A DNA stretch of 64,000 bases from Pseudomonas sp. UBA1879 (GTDB lineage: Bacteria > Pseudomonadota > Gammaproteobacteria > Pseudomonadales > Pseudomonadaceae): assembly GCF_002338065.1 (NCBI RefSeq), contig NZ_DDHJ01000012.1, positions 7,946 through 71,945 of the forward strand. Direction: 5' to 3'. Position numbers and translations under genes: made by a program. The number at the start of each line of letters is the position of its first letter. Positions within the stretch are counted from its first letter, which is position 1. The notes beneath the pieces are model-generated. The model searched no databases. It was not told the origin of the DNA and saw nothing but the letters and a program-made list of their open reading frames with translations. Positions 51,769-60,960 of this stretch are shown here, one piece after another.

Positions 51769-52265
51769 TTAACGACGACAGCGATCGCTTCAACCCACGC
51801 GATCCGCGCCCTGCGGATGCCGGCAAGCCATCGAAAAGCGAAAAGCGCCGTGCCGCCCGTCAGCTGGCAACTCAGGCGTTGTACCAGCAGCACATGGCCA
51901 ACCAGTCGTTGAACGAGATCGAGGCGCAGTTTCGCGTCGACAACGATTTCAGCGATGTCGACGGTGCTTACTTCCGCGAAATCCTGCACGGGGTTTCGAC
52001 GAAGAAGGATCAGATCGATGCCGCGCTGGCGCCGTGCCTGGACCTGACCATCGACGAGCTGGACCCCGTTGAACTGGCTGTTCTGCGCCTTTCTACTTGG
52101 GAACTGCTGGAACGTATCGACGTGCCGTACCGCGTGGTCATCAACGAAGGCATCGAGCTGGCGAAAGTCTACGGTTCGACTGACGGCCACAAGTTCGTCA
52201 ATGGCGTACTCGACAAACTGGCTCCGCGTCTGCGCGAAGTCGAAGTGAAGGCTCACAAGCGCTGA
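51765..52265 (+). CDS. nusB: transcription antitermination factor NusB
   Basis: NusB (166 aa) binds S10 and boxA RNA in the rRNA antitermination complex. It has the all-helical fold: RRAARQLATQALYQ (about residues 28-41), ELDPVELAVLRLSTWEL, and VINEGIELAKVYG. The start is GTG at 51765 overlapping ribH. Linkage of nusB to ribH is general in proteobacteria. Confidence 0.97.
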   Translation: MINDDSDRFNPRDPRPADAGKPSKSEKRRAARQLATQALYQQHMANQSLNEIEAQFRVDNDFSDVDGAYFREILHGVSTKKDQIDAALAPCLDLTIDELDPVELAVLRLSTWELLERIDVPYRVVINEGIELAKVYGSTDGHKFVNGVLDKLAPRLREVEVKAHKR

Positions 52266-52301
52266 GGCCTCTGGATTTCCAGAACCTCCGCGTCTGACGC
52301 C

Positions 52302-53267
52302 ATGGGCGAGTTCGAGCTGATCCGCAATTACTTTGCCGCTGCGCCCTGTGCGCAGCCCGGCGAAGGCGTCGCGTTGGGGATTGGCGACGACTGCGCGCTG
52401 TTGTCGGTGGCGCCCGGTGAACAGCTGGCGATTTCCACCGACACGCTGGTCGCCGGGGTGCATTTCCCTGACGTCTGCGATCCTTTCCTGCTCGGCCAGC
52501 GTGCCCTCGGCGTCTCTGCCAGTGATTTGGCCGCCATGGGCGCCAAGCCTCTCGCGTTTACCCTTGCCCTGACATTACCTGAGGTTTCCGCCGCCTGGCT
52601 AGAGGCGTTCGCCCGTGGGCTGAACGAAATGGCGCAGTGCTGCTCGATGCGCCTGATCGGTGGCGACACGACCCGCGGCCCTCTGAGCCTGACCGTCAGC
52701 GTGTTTGGCTCGGTGCCCGTGGGTCAGGCGTTGACGCGTGGCGGCGCCCGATCAGGGGATTTGTTGTGCGTCGGCGGGCCGCTGGGCGATGGGGCGGGTG
52801 CGCTGCCATTGGTGTTGAACCAGCGCAGTACCGAGGCGTCTACCACACAGGCTTTGCTGGCCCGCTACTGGTCGCCTCAGCCGCAGTTCGAGCTGGGCAT
52901 GGCGTTGCGCGGTAAGGCGACCTCGGCCTTGGACATCTCCGACGGTTTACTCGCCGATTGTGGGCATATCGCCTTGGCGTCGGGCGTGCGCTTGCTGGTA
53001 GAGCGGGACAAGGTGCCGATGTCTGACGCGCTGCTGGCCTTTTTCGACGCGGATGAAGCGTTGAATGCCGCCCTCAGCGGGGGCGATGACTACAGACTGG
53101 CGTTCACACTCCCGGCATCATGGCTGGCTACGCTTGTCGAGGCAGGTTGGCCCATTTTCGTGATTGGTCGTGTGGTCGAAGGCCAAGGCGTGGCGCTCAT
53201 CGACGATCACGGGCAGGACGTCACTCCGTTGACTCGGGGTTACCAACATTTTCGGGAGACACGGTGA
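52302..53267 (+). CDS. thiL: thiamine-monophosphate kinase
   Basis: ThiL (321 aa) phosphorylates thiamine phosphate to thiamine diphosphate using ATP. The N-terminal GIGDDCALL and STDTLVAGVHFP motifs (metal and substrate binding) are present, with ALDISDGLLAD further on. The ATG at 52302 follows a short gap after nusB. Its TGA overlaps the pgpA GTG by four bases (GTGA). Confidence 0.96.
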   Translation: MGEFELIRNYFAAAPCAQPGEGVALGIGDDCALLSVAPGEQLAISTDTLVAGVHFPDVCDPFLLGQRALGVSASDLAAMGAKPLAFTLALTLPEVSAAWLEAFARGLNEMAQCCSMRLIGGDTTRGPLSLTVSVFGSVPVGQALTRGGARSGDLLCVGGPLGDGAGALPLVLNQRSTEASTTQALLARYWSPQPQFELGMALRGKATSALDISDGLLADCGHIALASGVRLLVERDKVPMSDALLAFFDADEALNAALSGGDDYRLAFTLPASWLATLVEAGWPIFVIGRVVEGQGVALIDDHGQDVTPLTRGYQHFRETR

Positions 53268-53773
53268 CAGATCATCCTAATCAGGTCCCGGCGGAAAACG
53301 TTCCACCGTCGGTGTGGACCAATCCTTGGCATTTCCTGGCGTTCGGCTTCGGCTCTGGCACGCTGCCGAAAGCACCAGGCACCTGGGGTTCAATCGTGGC
53401 CGTGCCGTTCATTCCCCTATGGCAGATGCTGCCGGATTGGGGCTATTGGCTGATGCTGGGCATCACCATGCTGTTCGGCTTCTGGCTATGCGGCAAGGTG
53501 GCCGATGATCTGCGCGTCCACGACCACGAAGGCATCGTCTGGGACGAAATGGTCGGCATGTGGATCACCCTGTGGCTGGTGCCCGAAGGCTGGGTTTGGC
53601 TGTTGGTGGGTTTTCTGGTCTTCCGGTTCTTCGACATTCTCAAACCGTGGCCCATCCACTGGATCGACAAACACGTTCATGGCGGCGTCGGCATCATGCT
53701 GGACGACGTACTGGCCGGGGTGTTCGCGTGGTTGGCGATGCAGGGTCTGGTCTGGGCATGGGGCGTGATATAG
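53264..53773 (+). CDS. pgpA: phosphatidylglycerophosphatase A
   Basis: PgpA (169 aa) removes the phosphate from phosphatidylglycerol phosphate at the inner membrane. It has FGFGSGTLPKAPGTWGS near the N-terminus, VWDEMVGMWITL as the conserved acidic site, and three to four hydrophobic segments. The start is GTG at 53264, overlapping the thiL stop. It is the last gene of the nrdR-to-pgpA cluster. Confidence 0.96.
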   Translation: MTDHPNQVPAENVPPSVWTNPWHFLAFGFGSGTLPKAPGTWGSIVAVPFIPLWQMLPDWGYWLMLGITMLFGFWLCGKVADDLRVHDHEGIVWDEMVGMWITLWLVPEGWVWLLVGFLVFRFFDILKPWPIHWIDKHVHGGVGIMLDDVLAGVFAWLAMQGLVWAWGVI

Positions 53774-53972
53774 CAAACGGCTCATCGGGCGCGGTGGCTG
53801 GAAGCGGCCCTGTCTCTTCCAGATGGGTGACGGCTCCGCGAGTCAAAAGACGGGGCAATCATCAAACTTCCTGATCTGAATGGGCGACAATTCGGCCTAA
53901 GCGTCTCCAGGAACCTGCTGTTACAATGCCGCCTTGCTAATTTCCAGTCCTCATACTGATCAGGAGCACACG
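53774..53972 (+). promoter_or_regulatory. pgpA-ribA intergenic region
   Basis: This 199-bp gap holds no gene. A TACAAT at 53922-53927 could be a -10, but no clear -35 is 16-18 bp upstream. No FMN riboswitch-like conserved core was recognised. Confidence 0.3.
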
Positions 53973-54590
53973 GTGCCCGTCGTATTTGTCGCGGCTTCCA
54001 AGCTGCCTACCCCTTTTGCCACTTTCAAAATGAACGGCTTTCTTGAAGAAGAAACAGGTCGCGAACACGTCGTCCTGAGTCTTGGTGATGTCTCGGATGG
54101 CGCCCCGGTGCTGGGTCGGGTGCATTCCGAATGCCTGACCGGCGACGCCCTGTTCAGCCAGCGTTGCGACTGCGGTTCCCAACTCGAGGCAGCCTTGCGC
54201 GCCATCGCCTCCGAAGGCCGTGGCGTTTTGCTGTACCTGCGTCAGGAAGGCCGCGGTATCGGCCTGATGAACAAGATTCGCGCGTATGAATTGCAGGATG
54301 GCGGCGCCGATACGGTCGAAGCCAATGAGCGTTTGGGCTTCGCTGCTGATCAGCGCGACTACGGCATTTGTTTGCCGATGCTCGAACATCTGGGCGTGAA
54401 ATCATTGCGCTTGATGACCAACAACCCGCGCAAAGTCAAAGCCCTGACAGACATGGGTATCAACGTGGCTGAGCGGGTGCCGCTGCACACCGGACACAAT
54501 CCGCACAACAAACTGTACCTGGCCACCAAGGCAGGCAAGCTTGGCCACATGATGGGCAATGAGCATCAGAGCGAGGTCGATCCGGCGTGA
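53973..54590 (+). CDS. ribA: GTP cyclohydrolase II
   Basis: RibA (205 aa) opens GTP in the first step of riboflavin synthesis. The zinc ligands Cys54, Cys65 and Cys67 (ECLTGDALFSQRCDCG) and the YLRQEGRGIGL catalytic segment are complete, unlike the RibA-like half of ribBA. The start is GTG at 53973 with CAGGAG six bases upstream. It has its own upstream gap and overlaps nothing; the BtuF-like gene begins about 60 bp later. Confidence 0.97.
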   Translation: MPVVFVAASKLPTPFATFKMNGFLEEETGREHVVLSLGDVSDGAPVLGRVHSECLTGDALFSQRCDCGSQLEAALRAIASEGRGVLLYLRQEGRGIGLMNKIRAYELQDGGADTVEANERLGFAADQRDYGICLPMLEHLGVKSLRLMTNNPRKVKALTDMGINVAERVPLHTGHNPHNKLYLATKAGKLGHMMGNEHQSEVDPA

Positions 54591-54648
54591 CACCGTCGTG
54601 CGCCGGGGCGCGTCACCCGGCGACGCTTGCCGGAATGCCTGGGTTGCA

Positions 54649-55443
54649 ATGTCGCTGATGCGCGCCGTTGTCGTTTGCCTGGTGTTGCTGACGGCCTGCC
54701 AAGCCAGCGCTGCTCAACGGGTCATCAGCCTGGCACCTTCTCTGACTGAAATCGTTATCGAACTGGGCGCTGCCGATCTGCTGGTGGGCGTGCAGGATGG
54801 CGGCGAACGGCCTCCCGCTGTAACAGCGCTGCCTTCGGTGGGGCGCTATGGAGAGCTGGAAATGGAACGCTTGCTCAGCCTGCGCCCGGACCTGCTGTTG
54901 CTCTGGCCCGGCAGTGTCAGCGCGGCGCAGCGCGATCAATTGCAGCGTTTGAGCATTCCCACCTTCATCGCCGAGCCTCACACGCTGGATCAGTTGGCTG
55001 ATCAGATCGAGCAGATGGGCGAGCGTTTGGGCCGTGCGGAGCGGGGCAGACAAGTGGCGACAGCGTTTCGCCAGCGACTGGCTGAGCTAAGAACGCGTTA
55101 CCACCGGGAGATGCCAGTCAGCGTGTTCTATCAGGTATGGGATCAGCCGTTGTACACCGTGGGCGGCGGGCAGATCATCAGCGATGCGTTGAAGGTGTGC
55201 GGAGCGAAGAACGCGTTCGACGACCTGAGCCAACCTGCGCCTCAAGTCAGCCTCGAAGCCGTCTTGCAGCGAGCGCCTGAAGTCGTCGTGGCCGGCTCGA
55301 CGTCGCAGCTCGCGATGTGGAAAGCCTGGCCCTCGCTGAAAGCTCGCTTCGTGGTGGTGCCAGACAAAGGCATTGAGCGGCCGAGCGGGCAGATGATCGA
55401 GGCGTTGGCAACGTTATGCGAAACCCTGTCGCCAGCGCCATGA
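54649..55443 (+). CDS. btuF: periplasmic cobalamin-binding protein (BtuF-like)
   Basis: This 264-aa class III periplasmic binding protein has a signal peptide (MSLMRAVVVCLVLLTACQASA) and the BtuF signature RVISLAPSLTEIVIELGA at the start of the mature protein, with the WDQPLYTVGGGQIISDAL segment in the second lobe. The start is ATG 54649 (or 54658); no strong ribosome-binding site. The length equals E. coli BtuF. It is convergent with btuB. BtuC and BtuD permease genes are not adjacent. Confidence 0.85.
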   Translation: MSLMRAVVVCLVLLTACQASAAQRVISLAPSLTEIVIELGAADLLVGVQDGGERPPAVTALPSVGRYGELEMERLLSLRPDLLLLWPGSVSAAQRDQLQRLSIPTFIAEPHTLDQLADQIEQMGERLGRAERGRQVATAFRQRLAELRTRYHREMPVSVFYQVWDQPLYTVGGGQIISDALKVCGAKNAFDDLSQPAPQVSLEAVLQRAPEVVVAGSTSQLAMWKAWPSLKARFVVVPDKGIERPSGQMIEALATLCETLSPAP

Positions 55444-55484
55444 GCGCAACAGCGTAGGCGCGCGCTTCTGCAGTCCGATCGGCG

Positions 55485-57368
55485 TTAAAGCTCCGGCGTC
55501 CAGGTCACGCCAACCATCCACGTTCGCCCCTCTTCGTGATAGCCGTAGTTGCTGCCGTCGAAGCTGTACAGCGTGCGGCGGTAGCGCTTGTCCAGGGCGT
55601 TATCCAGCTTGAATTCCAGCTTCACGTCATCGCTGGCTTTCCAGCTGCTGCGCAGGCCGAACAGCGTATAACCTCCAATCGTCTGGGTGTTGGCCTCGTC
55701 GTTGTAGCTGCTGCTCACGGCCTGCCAGCTGGCGCCGACGCCGAGTCTGTCGAACTGACGATCAAGGTCCAGACTCACCGTTCGCCGCGCCCGGCGATTC
55801 AGGGTGTGCCCAGTGTCGCGGTCTTGCGGGTCGATAATCGACGCGCCGAGTTTGCCGGTCCAGCCGAACAGTTGTTGCTCCAGCGACGCCTCGAACCCGT
55901 TGATCCGCGCCGAGCCAATGTTTTGCGGGGTGAAATCGGCGTCCAGGGCGATGGCGTCTTTCAGGTCGGTGCGGTACAGAGAGGCCTCCAGTTTGCGGGT
56001 CTCGCTCAATCGACTGCGCCATTGCATCTCGTAGCTTTTCGAGTGTTCCGGCTTGAGATTCGAGTTACTGAAACCGGGGTAATACAGGTCGTTGAACGTC
56101 GGCGCTCGGAAGCCTTCGCTGTAAGAAATCAACACGTCATTGGCGTCGTTGACAGGCACCGTCAGCGTGCCGCTCCACGTGTTCTGGCTGCCGAATTGCT
56201 GGTTCTTGTCATGACGCAGCCCCAGTTCGGTAGAGAACCCGTTGCCCTTGAAGCGGTGCTGAACGAATACGGCGCGGTTCCAGCGGCTGTCTTCGTCAAA
56301 CGCCGTGCTGCTGTTGACCCGGTCCTCATACCCGTCGGCGCCCAGCATCAAGCTATTGCGCTCGTTCAGCGTCACGTCGTTTTGCCAGTTCAGCGAGTCG
56401 CGGTAGGTGTTGAAGACGTAATGATCGTCGCTGAGTTTGTCGTAGGTCTTTTCGCGGTTTTCGCTGTGGCCCAGTTCGAGGCGGGTTTTCCAGCGTTCGT
56501 TGATCCGCGCATCCAGGTATGTGCCCAGCGTGCTTAGCTCGAAATCGCTGTACTGCTGTTGCCCGACGCTGTTGAAGGTGACAGGGTCAAACAGGCCGAA
56601 GGGGTTGTCGAATTCGGTCTTGCCCTTGTTATCCAAGGCGTTGAAGCCGATTTCGACGTCGTCGTTCAACCAGTGGCTGAAGTTGAGGCCATAGGAGGTG
56701 TTGCGGTAGGCGTCGTGATCGGCGTCGCTGGCAAAGGACGGGCCCGTGCGGTCGATACCGTGTGTGTCGTCGAGGCTGGTGCTGAGGTTGAAGCGTGTGC
56801 GCTGGTCGCCGCCTGACAACCCCAGGCTGTTCTGCGACGTGCCGCGATTGCCGAGACCGGTGTGCAACCTCGCCTGCAGGCCCTGTTCGGCACCGCGCCG
56901 GGTGAAGATCTGGATCACGCCGCCGATGGCGTCGGCCCCGTAAATAACCGACCGCGAACCCCGCAGCACTTCTACCCGCTCGATCTGCTCGACGTTCAAG
57001 TACTGCAATGCGCTGTCTGCGGACGTGGCGTTGGCGATGCGTTGACCATCGACCAGCACCAGGCTCTGCGCCGCTTTGGTCCCGCGAATGTAGATCCCCG
57101 GCAGACTCCCGCGCCCGCCGCTTTGCGCTACCTGCACGCCGGGCACGCGGCTCAGCAGTTCGGTGACGCTGGTGGGTTGCAGGCGTTCGATGTCAGCGCG
57201 GGTGAACACGGTGTTCGCGGCCGTGCTGGCGTCGCGCTGCTCAACCTGGCGATTGGCGCTGATGACGACGTCGGGGAGCTTGAGGGCATCTTCGCGGTCG
57301 GGCAGCTCGGCGAAGGCTTGCGTGCAAGGCAGCAAAGTGAGGGCGAGGGAGAGGCGAGAGAGTGTCAT
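55485..57368 (-). CDS. btuB: TonB-dependent cobalamin receptor BtuB
   Basis: This 627-aa outer membrane receptor has a signal peptide (MTLSRLSLALTLLPCTQAFA), a TonB box-like stretch (LKLPDVVISANR), a plug domain with RVPGVQVAQSGGRG, and a 22-strand barrel. It is close in length to E. coli BtuB (614 aa), and the neighbouring BtuF supports cobalamin as substrate. It ends in TWTPEL: the terminal residue is Leu, not the usual Phe or Trp. The start at 57368 is chosen; GTG 57383 is possible. No cobalamin riboswitch was found upstream. Confidence 0.87.
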   Translation of the reverse strand: MTLSRLSLALTLLPCTQAFAELPDREDALKLPDVVISANRQVEQRDASTAANTVFTRADIERLQPTSVTELLSRVPGVQVAQSGGRGSLPGIYIRGTKAAQSLVLVDGQRIANATSADSALQYLNVEQIERVEVLRGSRSVIYGADAIGGVIQIFTRRGAEQGLQARLHTGLGNRGTSQNSLGLSGGDQRTRFNLSTSLDDTHGIDRTGPSFASDADHDAYRNTSYGLNFSHWLNDDVEIGFNALDNKGKTEFDNPFGLFDPVTFNSVGQQQYSDFELSTLGTYLDARINERWKTRLELGHSENREKTYDKLSDDHYVFNTYRDSLNWQNDVTLNERNSLMLGADGYEDRVNSSTAFDEDSRWNRAVFVQHRFKGNGFSTELGLRHDKNQQFGSQNTWSGTLTVPVNDANDVLISYSEGFRAPTFNDLYYPGFSNSNLKPEHSKSYEMQWRSRLSETRKLEASLYRTDLKDAIALDADFTPQNIGSARINGFEASLEQQLFGWTGKLGASIIDPQDRDTGHTLNRRARRTVSLDLDRQFDRLGVGASWQAVSSSYNDEANTQTIGGYTLFGLRSSWKASDDVKLEFKLDNALDKRYRRTLYSFDGSNYGYHEEGRTWMVGVTWTPEL

Positions 57369-57393
57369 GGTGCGTCTGACCACCGCAAAAAAC

Positions 57394-57481
57394 GGTAGGA
57401 GTGAACTTGCTCGCGAGGCGTTCTATCAGACGGCATCCGCGTATCTGACACGACGCTATCGCGAGCAAGCTCACTCCTACA
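57394..57481. repeat. inverted REP pair between dxs and btuB
   Basis: GGTAGGAGTGAACTTGCTCG (57394) faces GCGAGCAAGCTCACTCCTAC (ending 57480). It fills nearly all of the gap between the dxs stop and the btuB start, leaving little room for a btuB promoter. Confidence 0.9.
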
Positions 57482-57493
57482 GAGGGTTTTTCT

Positions 57494-59383
57494 TCAAGCG
57501 TTATTCAGGCGCCGATTGATCGACGCCTCGATTCCGTTCGCGTCCAGCCCGCATTCGGCGAGCATCTGCGCCGGTTTGGCGTGTTCGACGTAGCTGTCCG
57601 GCAGGCCAAGGTGCAGCACGGATTTAAGAATGTTCTCTCGCGCCAGAAACTCACTGACCGCCGCGCCCGCGCCGCCCATGATGGCGTTTTCTTCGAGGGT
57701 CACCAGCAGGTCGTGGCTGGCGGCCATTTCGCGAACCAGTGCTTCGTCCAGTGGCTTGACGAAGCGCATGTCGACCACGGTGGCATTGATCTTGTCTGCA
57801 ACGATCAGCGCCTCGGCCAGTTGCACGCCGAACACCAGCATCGCCACCTGGCTGCCTTGGCGACGGACGACGCCTTTGCCGATTTCCAGCGGTTCGAGGC
57901 TGCTGTCGATCACGGCATTCGGGCCGGTGCCTCGGGGGTACCGCACCGCCGCAGGGCCATTGAACAGGTAGCCGGTGCTGAGCATTTTGCGCAGTTCGTT
58001 CTCGTCACTTGGCGTCATCACCAGGATGCCGGGGATGCAACGCAGGTACGACAAGTCGAAGCTGCCGGCGTGAGTGGGGCCGTCTTCGCCCACCAGACCC
58101 GCGCGGTCAATGGCGAACAGCACGTCGAGGTTCTGCACCGCGACATCGTGGATGAGCTGGTCGTAGCCACGTTGCAGGAAGGTCGAATAAATCGCTACGA
58201 CCGGCTTGGCGCCCTCGCAAGCCATGCCTGCCGACAGGGTCACGGCGTGTTGCTCGGCGATGGCGACGTCGAAATAACGGTCTGGGAAACGCTCGCTGAA
58301 CGCCACCAGGTCCGAGCCTTCTTTCATCGCGGGCGTGATGCCCACCAGACGTTCGTCACTGTCGGCCATGTCGCACAGCCACTGCCCGAACACACCTGAA
58401 TATTTCGGACCGCTGGCTTTCTTCGGCACGGCTGGCGCGTTCAACGGATCGAGTTTGGTGATTGCGTGATACTCGATCGGGTCAACCTCGGCCGGCGCGA
58501 AGCCTTTGCCCTTTTTGGTGACCACGTGCAGGAATTGCGGGCCTTTGAGGTCACGCATGTTGCGCAGGGTAGCGATCAGCGTTGGCAGGTCGTGGCCGTC
58601 GATGGGGCCGATGTAATTCCAGCCCAACTCTTCGAACAGGGTGCCCGGAACCAGCATGCCCTTGGCGTATTCCTCGGTGCGGCGAGCGATTTCCCATGCG
58701 CCAGGCAGACGCGACAGCACTTTTTTGCTGCCTTCGCGCATGCTGGTGTAGGTGCGGCTGGAAAGGATCTTCGCCAGATAGTTCGACAGCCCGCCGACGT
58801 TGCGCGAGATCGACATGTCGTTGTCGTTGAGAATCACCAGCATATCGGCGTTGACTTCGGGAGCGTGGTTCAACGCTTCGAACGCCATGCCCGCTGTCAG
58901 CGCGCCGTCACCGATGACCGCGATGGCCTTGCGGTCGTTGCCTTGCAGGCGGTTGGCGACGGCCATGCCCAAGGCTGCGCTGATGGAGGTGCTGGAGTGG
59001 CCGACGCCAAAGGTGTCGTACTCGCTCTCGCTGCGGCGTGGAAACGCGGCCACACCGCCTTTCTGACGCAGGGTGGACATCTGCTCGCGTCGACCGGTGA
59101 GGATCTTGTGCGGGTACGCCTGATGGCCTACGTCCCAGACCAGCCGGTCGTCGGGGGTATCGAAGACGTAATGCAGCGCCACGGTCAGCTCGATGACGCC
59201 AAGGCCAGCGCCGAAATGCCCGCCGGTCTGGCCAACGGTGTAGAGCAGCTCCAGGCGCAGCTCATCGGCCAGGGCTTCGAGCTCGGTTTCACCTAGGCGG
59301 CGTAGACCGTCCGGCGTCGCTGCCTTGTCGAGCAGCGGCGTGGAAGGGCGCTCGCGGGGAATGTCTTTGAACGTCGTGGGCAT
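57494..59383 (-). CDS. dxs: 1-deoxy-D-xylulose-5-phosphate synthase
   Basis: Dxs (629 aa) condenses pyruvate and glyceraldehyde 3-phosphate, using thiamine diphosphate, at the start of the MEP isoprenoid pathway. The TPP-binding segment GDGALTAGMAFEALN (about residues 158-172), the catalytic histidine near residue 56 (TGGHFGAGLG) and the C-terminal transketolase domain (PRGTGPNA, then LVTLEENAIMGGAG) are present. It lies downstream of xseB-ispA, the standard proteobacterial operon, with a 211-bp gap. Confidence 0.97.
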   Translation of the reverse strand: MPTTFKDIPRERPSTPLLDKAATPDGLRRLGETELEALADELRLELLYTVGQTGGHFGAGLGVIELTVALHYVFDTPDDRLVWDVGHQAYPHKILTGRREQMSTLRQKGGVAAFPRRSESEYDTFGVGHSSTSISAALGMAVANRLQGNDRKAIAVIGDGALTAGMAFEALNHAPEVNADMLVILNDNDMSISRNVGGLSNYLAKILSSRTYTSMREGSKKVLSRLPGAWEIARRTEEYAKGMLVPGTLFEELGWNYIGPIDGHDLPTLIATLRNMRDLKGPQFLHVVTKKGKGFAPAEVDPIEYHAITKLDPLNAPAVPKKASGPKYSGVFGQWLCDMADSDERLVGITPAMKEGSDLVAFSERFPDRYFDVAIAEQHAVTLSAGMACEGAKPVVAIYSTFLQRGYDQLIHDVAVQNLDVLFAIDRAGLVGEDGPTHAGSFDLSYLRCIPGILVMTPSDENELRKMLSTGYLFNGPAAVRYPRGTGPNAVIDSSLEPLEIGKGVVRRQGSQVAMLVFGVQLAEALIVADKINATVVDMRFVKPLDEALVREMAASHDLLVTLEENAIMGGAGAAVSEFLARENILKSVLHLGLPDSYVEHAKPAQMLAECGLDANGIEASINRRLNNA

Positions 59384-59484
59384 CAGGCGAATCGTTATAA
59401 GTAAAAGAGGCGGAAGTTTACCTGATGCATCGCAAGCAGCGCACGCGAGACAGCAACGTGATACTTGGGTGAGTCAGGCTCGGG

Positions 59485-59575
59485 CTTGGTCGGAGCGCGC
59501 TTGCCAGCGAAGCGTCTTGTCCATCAGGACGGTCGCAATCTCCGGAATGCCGCCCGGAGCAAGCGCTCCTACAGA
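59485..59575. repeat. degenerate REP-like sequence
   Basis: GTCGGAGCGCGCTTGCCAGC and GGAGCAAGCGCTCCTACAG form a loose inverted pair in the ispA-dxs gap. It looks like a worn member of the same family. Confidence 0.5.
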
Positions 59576-59594
59576 ATGATCCCGCGATTGCAGG

Positions 59595-60482
59595 TCAGTT
59601 CCGTCTTTCGACGATGTATCGTGCCAACGCACGCAAGGGTTCGGCCGCCGCGTCGAATGGTCGCAGCGCCACGAGCGCCTGATCGCGCAGTTCCAGTGCG
59701 TAATGCTTGGCTTCTTCCAGCCCGAGCAGTGCCGGGTAGGTTGGCTTGTCGCGGGCGATATCGGCACCTTGGCGTTTGCCGAGGGTCGCGGTATCGCTTT
59801 CGACGTCGAGAATGTCGTCCTGCACCTGAAACGCGAGGCCAATGGCGCGGGCGTAGATTTGCAGCGAGTCGAGCTGTACCTGAGTGGCATGACCGCTGGC
59901 CAGCGCACCGAGCCGGACGCTGGCTTCGATCAACGCCCCGGTTTTATGCCGATGCATGATTTCCAGCGCCTTCTGGTCGAGCTTGAGGCCAACCGAGCCC
60001 AAGTCGATGGCCTGTCCGCCCACCATGCCGGCAGGGCCTGCGGCGCGGGCGAGGGTGGCAACCATCTTCAGACGGGCTTCAGCCGGTTGCGGCGTCAGCG
60101 TGCTGTCGCTCAACACGCTGAAAGCCAGGCTTTGCAGGCCGTCACCGGCGAGAATGGCGCAGGCTTCGTCGAATGCCTTGTGAGTGGTCGGCAGGCCGCG
60201 ACGCAAATCGTCGTCGTCCATGGCGGGCAGGTCATCGTGAACCAGCGAATACGCATGAATCAGCTCAACGGCGCAGGCGGCGCCATTGGCGTGTTCGGCG
60301 TTGCCACCCAACGCTTCGCATGCCGCGTAGACCAGCAGCGGGCGCACGCGCTTGCCGCCGTTGGTGACGCTGTAGCGCATCGCCTGGTAAAGGCGGGTGA
60401 GTTCAGGTGTGGGAGGGGTGAACAGGCTCTCCAGCGCCGCATTGACACGCGCCTGACTGAGCGCCTGGTACTCGGCGATCAT
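59595..60482 (-). CDS. ispA: farnesyl diphosphate synthase
   Basis: IspA (295 aa) builds C15 farnesyl diphosphate from IPP and DMAPP. The first aspartate-rich motif DDLPAMDDDDLRRG (about residues 84-97) and the second FQVQDDILD are complete. The start at 60482 (MIAEYQALSQARVN) overlaps the xseB stop by four bases (ATGA). It feeds quinone and cell-wall carrier synthesis. Confidence 0.97.
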   Translation of the reverse strand: MIAEYQALSQARVNAALESLFTPPTPELTRLYQAMRYSVTNGGKRVRPLLVYAACEALGGNAEHANGAACAVELIHAYSLVHDDLPAMDDDDLRRGLPTTHKAFDEACAILAGDGLQSLAFSVLSDSTLTPQPAEARLKMVATLARAAGPAGMVGGQAIDLGSVGLKLDQKALEIMHRHKTGALIEASVRLGALASGHATQVQLDSLQIYARAIGLAFQVQDDILDVESDTATLGKRQGADIARDKPTYPALLGLEEAKHYALELRDQALVALRPFDAAAEPLRALARYIVERRN

Positions 60483-60721
60483 TCTGGCTGTTCCGCGTCG
60501 AAGGGTTCCTCTGCCAGCTCGCCATCGCGCTCCAGCAACACTTGCACCTTCTGCTCGGCCTGGGCCAGTGCGCTCTGGCACTCGCGGGTCAGGCGGATGC
60601 CTTGTTCAAAGGCCGTCAACGAATCTTCCAGCGACAGCTCGCCGTTCTCCAGACGCTCCACCAGCGTTTGCAAATCCGTGAGGGACTGTTCGAAATCCAG
60701 TGCAGCTTTCTTGCGGGCCAT
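60479..60721 (-). CDS. xseB: exodeoxyribonuclease VII small subunit
   Basis: XseB (80 aa) is the small helical subunit that binds XseA to form exonuclease VII. MARKKAALDFEQSLTDLQTL and LEDSLTAFEQGIRLTRECQ are typical; the acidic C-terminus is short. It is the first gene of xseB-ispA-dxs; xseA is elsewhere. Confidence 0.95.
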   Translation of the reverse strand: MARKKAALDFEQSLTDLQTLVERLENGELSLEDSLTAFEQGIRLTRECQSALAQAEQKVQVLLERDGELAEEPFDAEQPE

Positions 60722-60848
60722 GGCGGCTATCCTGGTAGACGTTAAACCGGCGCGACACTAGCAGAGCGAGGGCATTGGGGCAAATGAGAGGTGCCAGGCG
60801 GGGTGCATGTTCGTTTCACACGGGGCTGCCAGCGTGCGCCGCCCGATC

Positions 60849-60935
60849 TGTAGGAGTGAGCTTGCTCGCGATGGCATCGGTCCAGTCACCACAGGGGCTG
60901 GTAGTCGGTCATCGCGAGCGCACTCTCACCTACAG
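60849..60935. repeat. inverted REP pair
   Basis: TGTAGGAGTGAGCTTGCTCG (60849) faces GCGAGCGCACTCTCACCTACA (ending 60935). It lies in the 239-bp gap between xseB and nfsB. Confidence 0.85.
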
Positions 60936-60960
60936 GCCGGCAGGTGAAACGGGGTATGCC

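Noticed and set aside
53774..53972. FMN riboswitch before ribA
   Set aside because: No conserved RFN-like stem pattern was recognised in the 199-bp gap.
57384..57493. Cobalamin riboswitch before btuB
   Set aside because: The gap is too short and consists mainly of a REP pair; no B12-box-like core was seen.
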